Assembly: GCA_964460655.1 (NCBI GenBank)
Contig: CAYWSH010000085.1
Coordinates: forward strand, 1 to 14,393
Direction of reading: 5' to 3'
DNA from: CAVUAF01 sp964460655
GTDB taxonomy: Bacteria > Acidobacteriota > Terriglobia > Terriglobales > Acidobacteriaceae
Length of the DNA stretch: 14,393 nt
Positions 7,495 to 14,393 of the stretch are shown here, in pieces; within the stretch, counting starts at the first letter, position 1; each line of letters starts with the position of its first letter. Both the position numbers and the translations under genes were made by a program. The notes beneath the pieces were generated by a model. It was not told the DNA's origin, did no database searches, and saw only the letters and a list, made by a program, of their open reading frames with translations.

Positions 7495-8841
7495 ATGAAA
7501 CGTAATGGGTTCGTGTGGTACGTCCTCACGTGTGGTTGCTTGGGTGGAGCGCTGATCAACGTTGGGTGTCAGGGACTGACGGGTAACACCTCGAGCGCCA
7601 CGAATGCCGCGAGCAGCGGGGATCTTAAGTCCTCCGTCAACCACATCATCTTCATGCTGCAGGAGAACCGCTCGTTCGACACGTACATGGGCAAGCTGAA
7701 CGATTACCGTAATTCGCAAGGGTTGCCGCAGGACGTGGATGGCTTGCCGGCGAACGCCACGAACCCAAGCTTTGACGGGACCACCCAGGTCGCCGCCTTC
7801 AAGTTGCAGACGTCGTGTACCGAAAACCTGAGCGCGTCATGGAACGAGACGCACGCCCAGCGCAACCGCCAGGACCCCACGTCGCCCACCGCCACGATGG
7901 ATGGCTTCGTCTACACCGCGGCGAAGTTCGCGCGCGACGAGACGGCAGCGGGCCGCCCCTATAGCGACCTGAACGGCGTGCGCGCCATGGGCTACTACGA
8001 CGCTTCGGCGCTTCCGTACTACTACTTCATGGCCTCGCAGTTCGCCACCTCCGACCGCTGGTTCGCGCCCCTGCCGACGCGCACCCAGGCCAATCGGATC
8101 GCTATGATGGCGGCCACCAGCGCGGGCCACGCCTACGAACCGACGGCGCTGCTCAACCTCAAGACCATCTGGGAGCTGCTGCAGAACGCCGGCGTCAGCT
8201 GGAAGATCTACACCACTGACGGCAGCGAAACGACCTTCACCACGTTCACGTACGCCGCGGCGCACATGGACCATGTCGTGCCCATCGCGCAGTACTTCAC
8301 GGACGTAGCGGCCGGCACGCTGCCGGCCGTGGCTTTCATCGAGACGGGAGAGGATTCCGGCAGGGATGAACATCCGGACAACAACATCCAGGTCGGCGCG
8401 CAGTACGCGGCCAGCATCATCAATGCGCTGATGAACAGCCCGTCGTGGAAAGACTCGGTCTTTTTCTTGACGTACGACGAAGGCGGCGGCGCCTACGATC
8501 ACGTCCCGCCGATGACCGCCGTGAGTCCCGACGGCATCGCGCCGCTCGACCTGGCGCCGACGGACATCCGGGGAGACTTCACCATCACCGGTCTCCGCGT
8601 CCCGACGATCATCATCTCGCCCTTCGTCAGGAAAAACTTCGTCTCGCACACGCCGGTGGATTCCACCGCCATCCTCAGATTCATCGAGGTGCGCTACGAC
8701 CTGCCGGCGTTGACGCAGCGCGATGCCGCCCAGGCGTCGCTGCTCCCGATATTCAAGTTCAGCAACCCGGACTGGCTGACGCCACCCACACCACCGGCGC
8801 AGGGCACCAGTATGCCGTGCTACTTCAATAGTCTGCCGTAA
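7495..8841 (+). CDS. Exported phosphoesterase family protein (phospholipase C / acid phosphatase AcpA-like)
   Basis: The 448-residue protein belongs to the phosphoesterase family that includes bacterial phospholipases C and AcpA acid phosphatase. The diagnostic start NHIIFMLQENRSFDTYMG begins at residue 49. Further family blocks are SDRWFAPLPTRTQANR in the first half, EDSGRDEHPDNN at about residues 283-294, and TYDEGGGAYDHVPP at about 325-338; the Glu, Asn, Asp and His residues of these blocks are the expected metal and active-site ligands. The N-terminus is hydrophobic with cysteines (LINVGC, Cys25), so export is clear and lipid attachment possible, although the lipobox is not ideal. At this length it lacks the C-terminal extra domains of haemolytic PlcH-type enzymes. 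It probably releases phosphate or head groups from phosphoesters outside the cell. AAAGGGGG at 7476-7483 is the likely ribosome site, and terminators flank it on both sides. Confidence 0.88.
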   Translation: MKRNGFVWYVLTCGCLGGALINVGCQGLTGNTSSATNAASSGDLKSSVNHIIFMLQENRSFDTYMGKLNDYRNSQGLPQDVDGLPANATNPSFDGTTQVAAFKLQTSCTENLSASWNETHAQRNRQDPTSPTATMDGFVYTAAKFARDETAAGRPYSDLNGVRAMGYYDASALPYYYFMASQFATSDRWFAPLPTRTQANRIAMMAATSAGHAYEPTALLNLKTIWELLQNAGVSWKIYTTDGSETTFTTFTYAAAHMDHVVPIAQYFTDVAAGTLPAVAFIETGEDSGRDEHPDNNIQVGAQYAASIINALMNSPSWKDSVFFLTYDEGGGAYDHVPPMTAVSPDGIAPLDLAPTDIRGDFTITGLRVPTIIISPFVRKNFVSHTPVDSTAILRFIEVRYDLPALTQRDAAQASLLPIFKFSNPDWLTPPTPPAQGTSMPCYFNSLP

Positions 8842-8863
8842 GCACCTTCTCTTAACGATGGCT

Positions 8864-8888
8864 GCCCGGTCATCGCCGACCGGGCTTC
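8864..8888 (+). terminator. Hairpin terminator after the phosphoesterase gene
   Basis: GCCCGGTC (8864-8871) and GACCGGGC (8878-8885) form a perfect 8-bp stem with the 6-base loop ATCGCC. The following TTC is only weakly T-rich, so termination may be partial. It is 22 bases after the stop codon. Confidence 0.65.
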
Positions 8889-8907
8889 ATCGATGAGACA
8901 AAGATTC

Positions 8908-8923
8908 GTCATCCTGAGGCCCG
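8908..8923. repeat. Interspersed repeat GTCATCCTGAGGCCC, truncated copy 1
   Basis: The left end GTCATCCTGAGGCCCG is identical to the left end of the copy at 8948. The right arm (CCGAAGGAT) is missing, replaced by unrelated sequence with only a degenerate GTCGAAAA, so this is a partial or decayed copy. It lies 40 bases before copy 2. Confidence 0.7.
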
Positions 8924-8947
8924 CATCTCCTGCGTCGAAAACTGCGC

Positions 8948-8981
8948 GTCATCCTGAGGCCCGTCTTTGGCCGAAGGATCT
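8948..8981. repeat. Interspersed repeat, full copy 2 (ATCCT-GA-GGCC hairpin)
   Basis: The unit can fold as ATCCT (8951-8955), GA, GGCC (8958-8961), 7-base loop, GGCC (8969-8972), GA, AGGAT (8975-8979). That is a hairpin with one symmetric internal GA/GA site. It is nearly identical to the copy at 9033-9065. I associate this 'GTCATCCTGAG...GAAGGATCT' family with acidobacterial genomes. Confidence 0.8.
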
Positions 8982-9032
8982 ACGGGTTCGCCTGCACCAC
9001 CATGCCTCTGGGAACAAGGAAACGACTGCACC

Positions 9033-9065
9033 GTCATCCTGAGGCCCTCCTTTGGCCGAAGGATC
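9033..9065. repeat. Interspersed repeat, full copy 3 (ATCCT-GA-GGCC hairpin)
   Basis: ATCCT (9036-9040), GA, GGCC (9043-9046), 7-base loop, GGCC (9054-9057), GA, AGGAT (9060-9064). It differs from copy 2 only in the loop and at the 3' edge, and starts 85 bases after it. It ends 62 bases before the lactate permease start, within its leader or promoter region. Confidence 0.8.
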
Positions 9066-9127
9066 CCACGAATGCCGGCCGCCAGTAGCTCTCTTCAACC
9101 ACGGATTCTGTTACCTTTTGCCTTCCC

Positions 9128-10797
9128 ATGTGGACCCAGGTCTACGATCCCTTCGGCCACTGGTGGCTCTCCACGCTGGTGGCGTCCCTGCCGCTGGTCG
9201 TGGTGCTGGGGCTGCTCGCGGGCGCGAAGGTCAAACCGCATTGGGCCGCGGGGAGCGGCGTGGTCGCCGCCATTCTGGTCGCGAACTTTGCTTTCACCAT
9301 GCCGTTCTCCCTTGCGGTGGCGAGCTTCGGCTTCGGCGCCGCTTACGGCCTGCTGAAGATCGCCTGGATCGTCGTCGCCTCGGTCTTCCTCTACGACATC
9401 GCGGTGGACACGGGACAGTTCGAGATCATGAAGCAGTCCATCGCGCGCATCACGCCCGATCGGCGGCTGCAGCTCCTGCTGGTGGCGTTCTGCTTCGGCG
9501 CGTTCCTGGAAGGCGCCGCTGGATTCGGCACGCCGGTGGCGATCGCCGGCGCATTCATGATCGGGCTCGGCTTCGATCCCTTCCATGCCGCTACGCTGAA
9601 CCTCATGGCCAACACCGCTCCGGTGGCGTTCGGCGCCATCGGCACACCGCTGCACACGCTCGCGGCCGTCACCGGCTTGCCGGATGCGCAGCTCAGCGCG
9701 ATGACCGGCCGCATCCTGCCGTTCACCGCCGTCATCGTGCCCTTGTGGCTGGTACGCGCGCTGGTGAGCTGGGCCGAGACCGTAGAGGTGATGCCGGCGA
9801 TCCTCGTGGTCGGCGTCTCGTTCGCGGTGACGCAGTTCGCCTGGTCGAACCTCGTGGACAGCAACCTGGTGGACATCACCAGCGGCATCGTATCGCTCGT
9901 GGCGACCCTGATCTTCCTGCGCTTCTGGCAGCCCAAGCGGATCTGGCGTTTTGCGCACGATCAGGAGAAGAAAGAAACTCGTCATGCTGAGCGGAGCGCG
10001 AATCGAGCGGAGCGAGATGCGCGCGGAGTCGAAGCATCCCTATTGCATCCCGGCTCTGCGCGCGTCGTCTTCCGCGCCTGGACGCCGTTCGCGATCCTCT
10101 CGCTCTGCGTGTTGCTGTGGGGCATTCCCAACATCAAGGGCGCGATGAACCGCGTCACTACGCCGAACGCGGCGAATGGCGGATGGGACGTACCGCTGCT
10201 CCACCGCGCGGTGCAGCGCACCTCGCCCGTCGTGCGCCAGCCGACGCCGGAAGCCGCGAAGTTCGATTTCAATTGGATGGCGGCAACCGGATCCGGCTGT
10301 TTTCTTGCGGCCATTGTCTCGGGATTCCTACTCGGCGTTCCGGTGCGGCGTATGGCCGCCATCTTCACGCGCACGCTGGTGCGCATGCGCTTCGCCGTGC
10401 TCGCCATCTGTCTCATGCTCGGGCTAGGTTTCGTGACGCGCTACTCCGGCATGGACGCGGTCCTCGCCATCGCATTCACACGCACAGGCTGGCTGTTCCC
10501 GTTCTTTGGGACGTTCCTTGGCTGGCTCGGCGTGGCGCTCACCGGCAGCGACACCTCATCGAACGCGCTCTTCGGAGGATTACAGCGGATCACGGCAGAG
10601 CAGTTGCACCTGAGTCCCATCCTGATGTGCTCGGCGAATAGCGCCGGTGGCGTCATGGGCAAGATGGTCGATGCGCAATCCATCGTGGTCGCCACGGCGG
10701 CGACGAACCAGGTAGGGAATGAAGGCTCGATCCTGCGCTATCTTTTCTGGCACTCGCTCGCGCTGGCGGCGATCGTGGGCGTGATCGTGATGATCTA
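9128..10797 (+). CDS. lctP: L-lactate permease (LctP/LldP family), 3' end lost in the assembly gap
   Basis: This is a polytopic membrane transporter of the lactate permease family, which brings lactate and often glycolate into the cell with protons. The N-terminus MWTQVYDPFGHWWLS is characteristic. Other family blocks are AFCFGAFLEGAAGFGTPVAI (about residues 118-137), NTAPVAFGAIGTPLHTLAAV (about 162-181), TGSDTSSNALFGGLQ, and CSANSAGGVMGKMVDAQSI near the end. About 12-14 hydrophobic helices are visible. It is open for 556 complete codons and runs into 100 N. Family length suggests that only a few residues are missing. Residues 285-304 (RHAERSANRAERDARGVEAS) are an in-frame repeat element in a polar loop. 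No ribosome binding site is evident before the ATG, and three repeat copies lie upstream. Confidence 0.92.
9981..10040. repeat. Interspersed repeat element inside lctP, read in frame
   Basis: This 60-base element begins GTCATGCTGAGCGGAGCG and ends GGAGTCGAAGCATCCC. It belongs to the same class as the copies at 8948 and 9033, since GTCATnCTGAG opens and CGAAGnATC closes each. Its outer arms are ATGCT (9984-9988) and AGCAT (10033-10037), again followed and preceded by GA. It has an expanded middle made of AGCGGAGCG-like units. Translation stays open and adds about 20 charged, Arg/Ala/Glu-rich residues to a loop of the permease. Confidence 0.75.
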
Positions 10798-10897
10798 NNN
10801 NNNNNNNNNNNNNNNNNNNNNNNNNNNNNNNNNNNNNNNNNNNNNNNNNNNNNNNNNNNNNNNNNNNNNNNNNNNNNNNNNNNNNNNNNNNNNNNNN
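10798..10897. other. Assembly gap (100 N)
   Basis: The run of exactly 100 N is the usual placeholder for a scaffold gap of unknown size. It removes the lctP stop codon and any terminator, and the promoter region of msrP up to 45 bases before its start. The true distance and adjacency of lctP and msrP cannot be judged. Confidence 0.97.
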
Positions 10898-10942
10898 CCC
10901 CGGGATTTGTAACTTTCGCGAGCGCGAGGAATCGAACCCACC

Positions 10943-11899
10943 ATGCTCATCCGCAAAGCGCCCGACCTGCGCTACTCCGAGACGACGCCGAAGCAGCTCT
11001 ACCTGAACCGCCGCAACTTCCTGGCACTGGGCGCCGGGGCCGCCGGTGTTGCGGCCGCGGCTGCCGCGGGATGGCGCATGCACGAGCCTGAGGAGGTGGC
11101 CCATGCTGCCACGTTGAATTTCACGAAGAGCCCGCTTAGCACCACGGAAAAGGCGAACCTGCTGAAAGACATCACCAGCTACAACAATTTTTACGAGTTC
11201 GGCTCCGACAAGGGCGATCCCGTGCAGAATGCGCACACGTTACGCCCCCGGCCGTGGACGGTGAAGCTTGAGGGTTTGGTCGCGAAGCCGAAGACGCTCG
11301 ATATCGATTCCATCATCAAGGGCAATGCGCTCGAGGAGCGCATCTACCGGCATCGCTGCGTCGAAGGCTGGTCCATGGTGATCCCGTGGGTCGGGTTCCC
11401 CCTGTCCGCGTTGCTCAAGCAAGTCGAGCCGCTCGGCAAGGCAAAGTACGTGGAATTCACCACGCTCTACGACGTTGACCAGATGCCCGGCGAGCGCTCC
11501 AGCATCCTTGATTGGCCCTACTTCGAGGGTTTGCGGCTTGATGAGGCCATGCATCCGCTGACGATCCTCGTCGTCGGCCTCTACGGCGACATCCTGCCGA
11601 ACCAGAATGGCGCGCCGCTGCGCCTGCACGTGCCGTGGAAGTACGGCTTCAAGAGCATCAAGTCGATCGTGAAGATCAAGTTCGTGGAGAAGGAACCGAA
11701 GAACACGTGGCAGCTCTCGGCGCCCATGGAGTACGGCTTCTACTCGAACGTGAATCCGAATGTGGACCATCCGCGCTGGAGCCAGAAAACCGAACGTCGC
11801 ATCGGCGAGTTCGGCAAACGGCCCACGCTCATGTTCAACGGCTACGGCGACCACGTTGGCAGCCTGTACGCGGGCATGGACCTGAAGAAGTACTTCTGA
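10943..11899 (+). CDS. msrP: Periplasmic methionine sulfoxide reductase, molybdenum catalytic subunit
   Basis: MsrP (YedY) reduces methionine sulfoxide in envelope proteins using a molybdopterin cofactor and receives electrons from the haem protein MsrQ. The 318-residue protein starts with a twin-arginine signal: NRRNFLALGAG with Arg23-Arg24, then a hydrophobic Ala/Gly stretch to about residue 43. The cofactor-binding domain is clear, with FYEFGSDKGDPVQNA, the RHRCVEGWSMVIPW block with Cys139 as the expected molybdenum ligand, and LPNQNGAPLRLHVPWKYGFKSIKSI. The end GSLYAGMDLKKYF is typical. Length agrees with the family. GAGGA at 10926-10930 is the likely ribosome site. msrQ starts four bases after the stop, the standard arrangement. 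The start lies just downstream of an assembly gap. Confidence 0.96.
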   Translation: MLIRKAPDLRYSETTPKQLYLNRRNFLALGAGAAGVAAAAAAGWRMHEPEEVAHAATLNFTKSPLSTTEKANLLKDITSYNNFYEFGSDKGDPVQNAHTLRPRPWTVKLEGLVAKPKTLDIDSIIKGNALEERIYRHRCVEGWSMVIPWVGFPLSALLKQVEPLGKAKYVEFTTLYDVDQMPGERSSILDWPYFEGLRLDEAMHPLTILVVGLYGDILPNQNGAPLRLHVPWKYGFKSIKSIVKIKFVEKEPKNTWQLSAPMEYGFYSNVNPNVDHPRWSQKTERRIGEFGKRPTLMFNGYGDHVGSLYAGMDLKKYF

Positions 11900-11903
11900 C
11901 GCG

Positions 11904-12587
11904 ATGGCCCGATCCAAAGCAGGATTGATCATCGCCAAGATCGCGGTGTGGCTGGCGTGTCTCGCCCCGCTGGCTAGCCTGCTCTATCGCTACAAGACGG
12001 ATGACCTGGGTGCGAATCCCATCGAGTTCATCACGCACGCGACCGGCGATTGGACGATCCGCCTGCTGCTGGTGACGCTGGCGATCACGCCGCTCCGCCG
12101 CATTTCGGGCTGGAATGTGCTCATCAAGTTCCGCCGCCTTACCGGTCTGTTCGCCTTCTTCTACGGCATCCTGCATTTCACGACTTACGTCTGGCTCGAC
12201 AAGTATCTCGACGCGGTGGCCACGACGACGGGACCGGCAAGCACGATCGTTGCTGCCATGTGGAAGGCTACGCTGCAGGACATTGCGAAGCGGCCGTTCA
12301 TCACCGTGGGGTTCGCGGCGCTCTTGCTGCTCGTGCCGCTGGCGATCACCTCGACACAGGGCTGGATCCGGCGTCTCGGCAAGAACTGGGGCAGGCTGCA
12401 TCAGCTTATCTACTTTTCGGCCGCGCTCGGCATCATCCACTACTGGTGGCTGGTGAAGGCCGACCACACGCTGCCGGGTGTTTATGCCATCGCGTTCGCG
12501 GTGGTGATGCTGCCGCGCGCGTTCATCTGGGCGAACGATCGGCGCCGGAAGGCGGCGGCGAGTGTTCGGCAGCAGCCTGCGACTTAG
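11904..12587 (+). CDS. msrQ: Haem-binding membrane subunit of the MsrPQ methionine sulfoxide reductase
   Basis: MsrQ (YedZ) is a membrane b-type haem protein that passes electrons from quinol or flavin donors to MsrP in the periplasm. The 227-residue product has about six hydrophobic helices and the ferric-reductase-like core. Histidines suited to haem binding are His91 (YGILHFTTY), His166 (GRLHQLIYF) and His179 (GIIHYWW); the last two are 13 residues apart, as I recall for the family. His45 lies in FITHATGDW, a conserved loop. It follows msrP by four bases without a good ribosome site, so translational coupling is likely. Its stop codon overlaps the stop of the convergent metallophosphoesterase gene by four bases. 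The tail after residue 210 is basic and cytoplasmic. Confidence 0.95.
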   Translation: MARSKAGLIIAKIAVWLACLAPLASLLYRYKTDDLGANPIEFITHATGDWTIRLLLVTLAITPLRRISGWNVLIKFRRLTGLFAFFYGILHFTTYVWLDKYLDAVATTTGPASTIVAAMWKATLQDIAKRPFITVGFAALLLLVPLAITSTQGWIRRLGKNWGRLHQLIYFSAALGIIHYWWLVKADHTLPGVYAIAFAVVMLPRAFIWANDRRRKAAASVRQQPAT

Positions 12588-13696
12588 TGTTTTCCGGTGC
12601 CGGCGGCGCGCGCTGGCTTCGCTTTTGCCTTCTGCGGGGGCTTCTTCGCCGCCGCAGGGGCGGCGACCTCGAATGAATCGGCCACCGTCCACTTGGCCTG
12701 CCCATCGACGAAGACGAGCTTGTGCATCTGGAACGCGACCTTGTCCTTGCTCACCTGGAGTGAGCAGTAGTGATAGTTCACGCCCGGCTGCTTGAACAGG
12801 TCAGCGCCATCACGCTTCACTGTGTACGGCGTAGCCCCACCACCGCCGCTGGTGATGTACGTGACGCCGTCGTGTTCGAAATGCTCATAGTTGTGGTTGT
12901 GGCCGGCGAGCACGATGATCGGGCGGCCGATCTGCTGGCGTTTGGCTTCGAGTTGCGCGCGCCTGGCTTCGACCTGGGCCGCGCGAGCGCTGTTGCCATC
13001 GCCCAACGGATGCCCTTGGCGATAGATGGAGCCGGATTCAGTCGCGACCTCCGTCATGAATGGATGGTGCTGCACGAGGAAGACGAACCGAATGTCTTTC
13101 GGCAGCTGGCCGAGCTGCTCCATCAGCCAATCCCATTGCGCGGCGCCGGGGGCGTTGTCGGCGGGGATATCAAGGTTGGTATCGAGGAAGAAGAACATGC
13201 AGTTCTGCGCCCGCAGCGAGTATTGCCGGTGCTGCGCCAGCTGCGGGAAACGCTGGAAGTAGTTCTGCAGCGGTATCGCCGCATCCTGGTCGGAGGGAAA
13301 GCGCACCAGTTCGTGATTGCCGAGCGTGGGATAGACCGCGACACCGGCATCGTGGAACGGCTTGCCCTCTTCGTCCCAGCGCACCCAATCGGCGCTGTCG
13401 CCGCCGCGGTACACGAGGTCGCCGCTGATGACCACGAAGGCTGGCTTGGTCTCGGCGATGCGACCGATGATGGCGTCACGCCGCTTCGCGTCGCTGGGCG
13501 CCAGCTTCGCGGCGCTGTCGTCGTCGGCGTTCGAGATCGATGGATCCGTGAGGCGCATGTCGCCGTACGCGGCGAAGGTGAACGGCAGCTTCTTCACCCC
13601 GGCATCGAGTTGCGGAGGCGCGGAGGTCTGCGCGGCGGTGAGCGCGGTCAAGAGCAGGCAAACGGCAGAACAGCGAAGCAGCATCATTATCCTCAT
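12584..13696 (-). CDS. Secreted metallophosphoesterase (calcineurin-like)
   Basis: The product has up to 370 residues, with a signal peptide (hydrophobic residues about 5-22, cleavage near TAA-QTS) and a calcineurin-like phosphoesterase domain. The metal-binding signature is complete: Asp46 in YGD, Asp93 in SGDL, Asn127-His128 in GNHE, His210/His211 in QHHP, and His266 and His268 in GHNH. It resembles purple-acid-phosphatase-like exported enzymes, but the substrate is unknown. The C-terminal 25 residues are an Ala/Lys/Pro-rich tail. On the minus strand the start reads ATGAGGATAATGATG. The GAGG overlaps the first ATG (13696) and is better spaced for the ATG at 13684, which gives 366 residues, so the true start may be 13684 or 13687. 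It converges on msrQ with overlapping stop codons and diverges from the aldehyde dehydrogenase gene. Confidence 0.88.
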   Translation of the reverse strand: MRIMMLLRCSAVCLLLTALTAAQTSAPPQLDAGVKKLPFTFAAYGDMRLTDPSISNADDDSAAKLAPSDAKRRDAIIGRIAETKPAFVVISGDLVYRGGDSADWVRWDEEGKPFHDAGVAVYPTLGNHELVRFPSDQDAAIPLQNYFQRFPQLAQHRQYSLRAQNCMFFFLDTNLDIPADNAPGAAQWDWLMEQLGQLPKDIRFVFLVQHHPFMTEVATESGSIYRQGHPLGDGNSARAAQVEARRAQLEAKRQQIGRPIIVLAGHNHNYEHFEHDGVTYITSGGGGATPYTVKRDGADLFKQPGVNYHYCSLQVSKDKVAFQMHKLVFVDGQAKWTVADSFEVAAPAAAKKPPQKAKAKPARAAGTGKH

Positions 13697-13756
13697 GATC
13701 TTCGTGGGCTATGATTCCGGGTCCAACTCAATATTACCGGCTGCTGAGGCTGCAGG

Positions 13757-14393
13757 ATGATGAAAGGCACGTTAATCCCTACCGCGACCCAAGGTTTCTA
13801 TCTCGCCGGTGAGTTCGTCAACGAGGGCGAGCCGGAAGCGATCCGTGCGCCGTGGGACGGCCAGGAGATCGCGACCGTGGCGCGCGCTACACCAGCGCAC
13901 CTGGAGCGCGCAATCGTGGCGGCCGTCCGGACCTTCGAGACCACACGCAAGCTGCCGGCGTACGAGCGGCAGCGCGTGCTGCGAGCTGTGTCAGCGGCCA
14001 TCGCGCAGCGGCGCCAAGAGTTCGCGCAGACGATCGCTCGCGAAGCCGGCAAGCCTATCAAGCAGGCGCGCGCCGAAGTCGACCGCGCGACGTTGACGTT
14101 CAGCGTCGCGGCCGAAGAGGCGACGCGCATCGGCGGCGAGTATCTGCCACTCGATCTGGCTGAGTCTGCGCGCGGACGCTGGGGCATGGTGAAGCGTTTT
14201 CCTCTCGGCCCGGTCTCGGCGATCACGCCGTTCAACTTCCCGGCGAACCTGGTGGCGCACAAGATCGCGCCGGCGATCGCGGCGGGCTGCACGCTAGTGC
14301 TGAAGCCCGCACCGCAAACGCCGCTGACGGCGCTGCTGCTGGCGCAAGTGGTCCACGAGGCAGGCTGGCCTGCCGGCGCGCTGAGCGTCCTGC
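13757..14393 (+). CDS. Aldehyde dehydrogenase family protein, N-terminal part (runs off the window)
   Basis: The frame from ATG 13757 stays open for 212 codons to the window edge and reads as the N-terminal NAD(P)-binding half of an aldehyde dehydrogenase. Clear signs are the REAGKPIKQARAEVDRA helix (about residues 95-111), FPLGPVSAITPFNFPANLVA with the catalytic Asn160, and APAIAAGCTLVLKPAPQTPL with the cofactor-contacting Lys183. The catalytic cysteine and glutamate lie beyond the window. The 'TPFNFP' form, rather than 'PWNFP', fits the lactaldehyde / phosphonoacetaldehyde / family-21-like branch, but the substrate cannot be fixed from this half. GAGG at 13746-13749 is well placed for the ATG at 13757; a second ATG follows directly. 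It is divergent from the metallophosphoesterase gene, with 60 bases shared between the starts. Confidence 0.9.
   Translation, partial: MMKGTLIPTATQGFYLAGEFVNEGEPEAIRAPWDGQEIATVARATPAHLERAIVAAVRTFETTRKLPAYERQRVLRAVSAAIAQRRQEFAQTIAREAGKPIKQARAEVDRATLTFSVAAEEATRIGGEYLPLDLAESARGRWGMVKRFPLGPVSAITPFNFPANLVAHKIAPAIAAGCTLVLKPAPQTPLTALLLAQVVHEAGWPAGALSVL

Noticed and set aside
8908..9065. CRISPR-like array because of three repeated units
   Set aside because: Spacing is irregular (40 and 85 bases), one copy is truncated, units are self-complementary hairpins, a copy of the same class lies inside lctP, and no cas genes are present.
8967..9356. Possible small gene over the repeat cluster and the lctP start
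   Set aside because: It runs through two repeat copies and into lctP in a different frame, and its product shows no recognisable features.
10898..10942. tRNA-like string ('GAGGAATCGAACCCACC') before msrP
   Set aside because: It resembles a tRNA arm on the opposite strand only superficially. There is no matching acceptor stem or anticodon arm, it overlaps the msrP ribosome site, and sequence to the left is missing.
13697..13756. Divergent promoter pair between the metallophosphoesterase and aldehyde dehydrogenase genes
   Set aside because: A promoter for each gene is expected here, but I could not find convincing -35 and -10 boxes with proper spacing on either strand, so none is annotated.

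Overview
The window is GC-rich bacterial DNA. It probably comes from an Acidobacteriota genome assembled as a draft or metagenome bin. This placement rests on three things: the mix of genes (a cta oxidase cluster, an S9 peptidase, LctP, MsrPQ), the proline-rich CtaD tail, and short palindromic elements of kinds I associate with acidobacterial genomes. It is an inference, not a database result. A run of exactly 100 N at 10798-10897 is a scaffold gap, so the order of genes across it is not proven.

Layout. Positions 1-1256 hold the end of an aa3/caa3-type cytochrome c oxidase cluster: the ctaD tail, then ctaE and ctaF. At 1260-4391, three bases after ctaF, lies a large FAD/Fe-S D-2-hydroxyacid dehydrogenase of the YdiJ type with an added C-terminal membrane helix. 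It is followed closely by a secreted two-lobed protein of unknown function (4412-5182) and a secreted S9 prolyl-oligopeptidase-like peptidase (5230-7350). A strong intrinsic terminator at 7367-7406 closes this possible single transcription unit. Next comes a monocistronic exported phosphoesterase of the phospholipase C / AcpA family (7495-8841) with its own hairpin terminator, then a cluster of interspersed repeats. An L-lactate permease (9128 into the gap) follows. Beyond the gap is the methionine-sulfoxide repair pair msrP-msrQ (10943-12587), which converges on a secreted metallophosphoesterase (12584-13696, minus strand) with overlapping stop codons. The window ends inside an aldehyde dehydrogenase (13757 onward).

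How the genes fit together. The left half is respiratory: a 2-hydroxyacid dehydrogenase that could feed electrons towards the quinone pool sits directly behind a terminal oxidase. The lactate permease and aldehyde dehydrogenase suggest use of small organic acids and aldehydes, but they are in separate units. MsrPQ draws electrons from the respiratory chain to repair oxidised envelope proteins, and several other products are exported hydrolases.

Most genes are ordinary. The most unusual signal is the repeats. Two genes (the YdiJ-like gene at 3128-3164 and lctP at 9981-10040) carry palindromic repeat elements read through in frame as extra linkers. The element in lctP and two copies upstream of it show compensatory arm changes around a conserved pair of GA mismatches. 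I did not find a clearly new multi-gene system.
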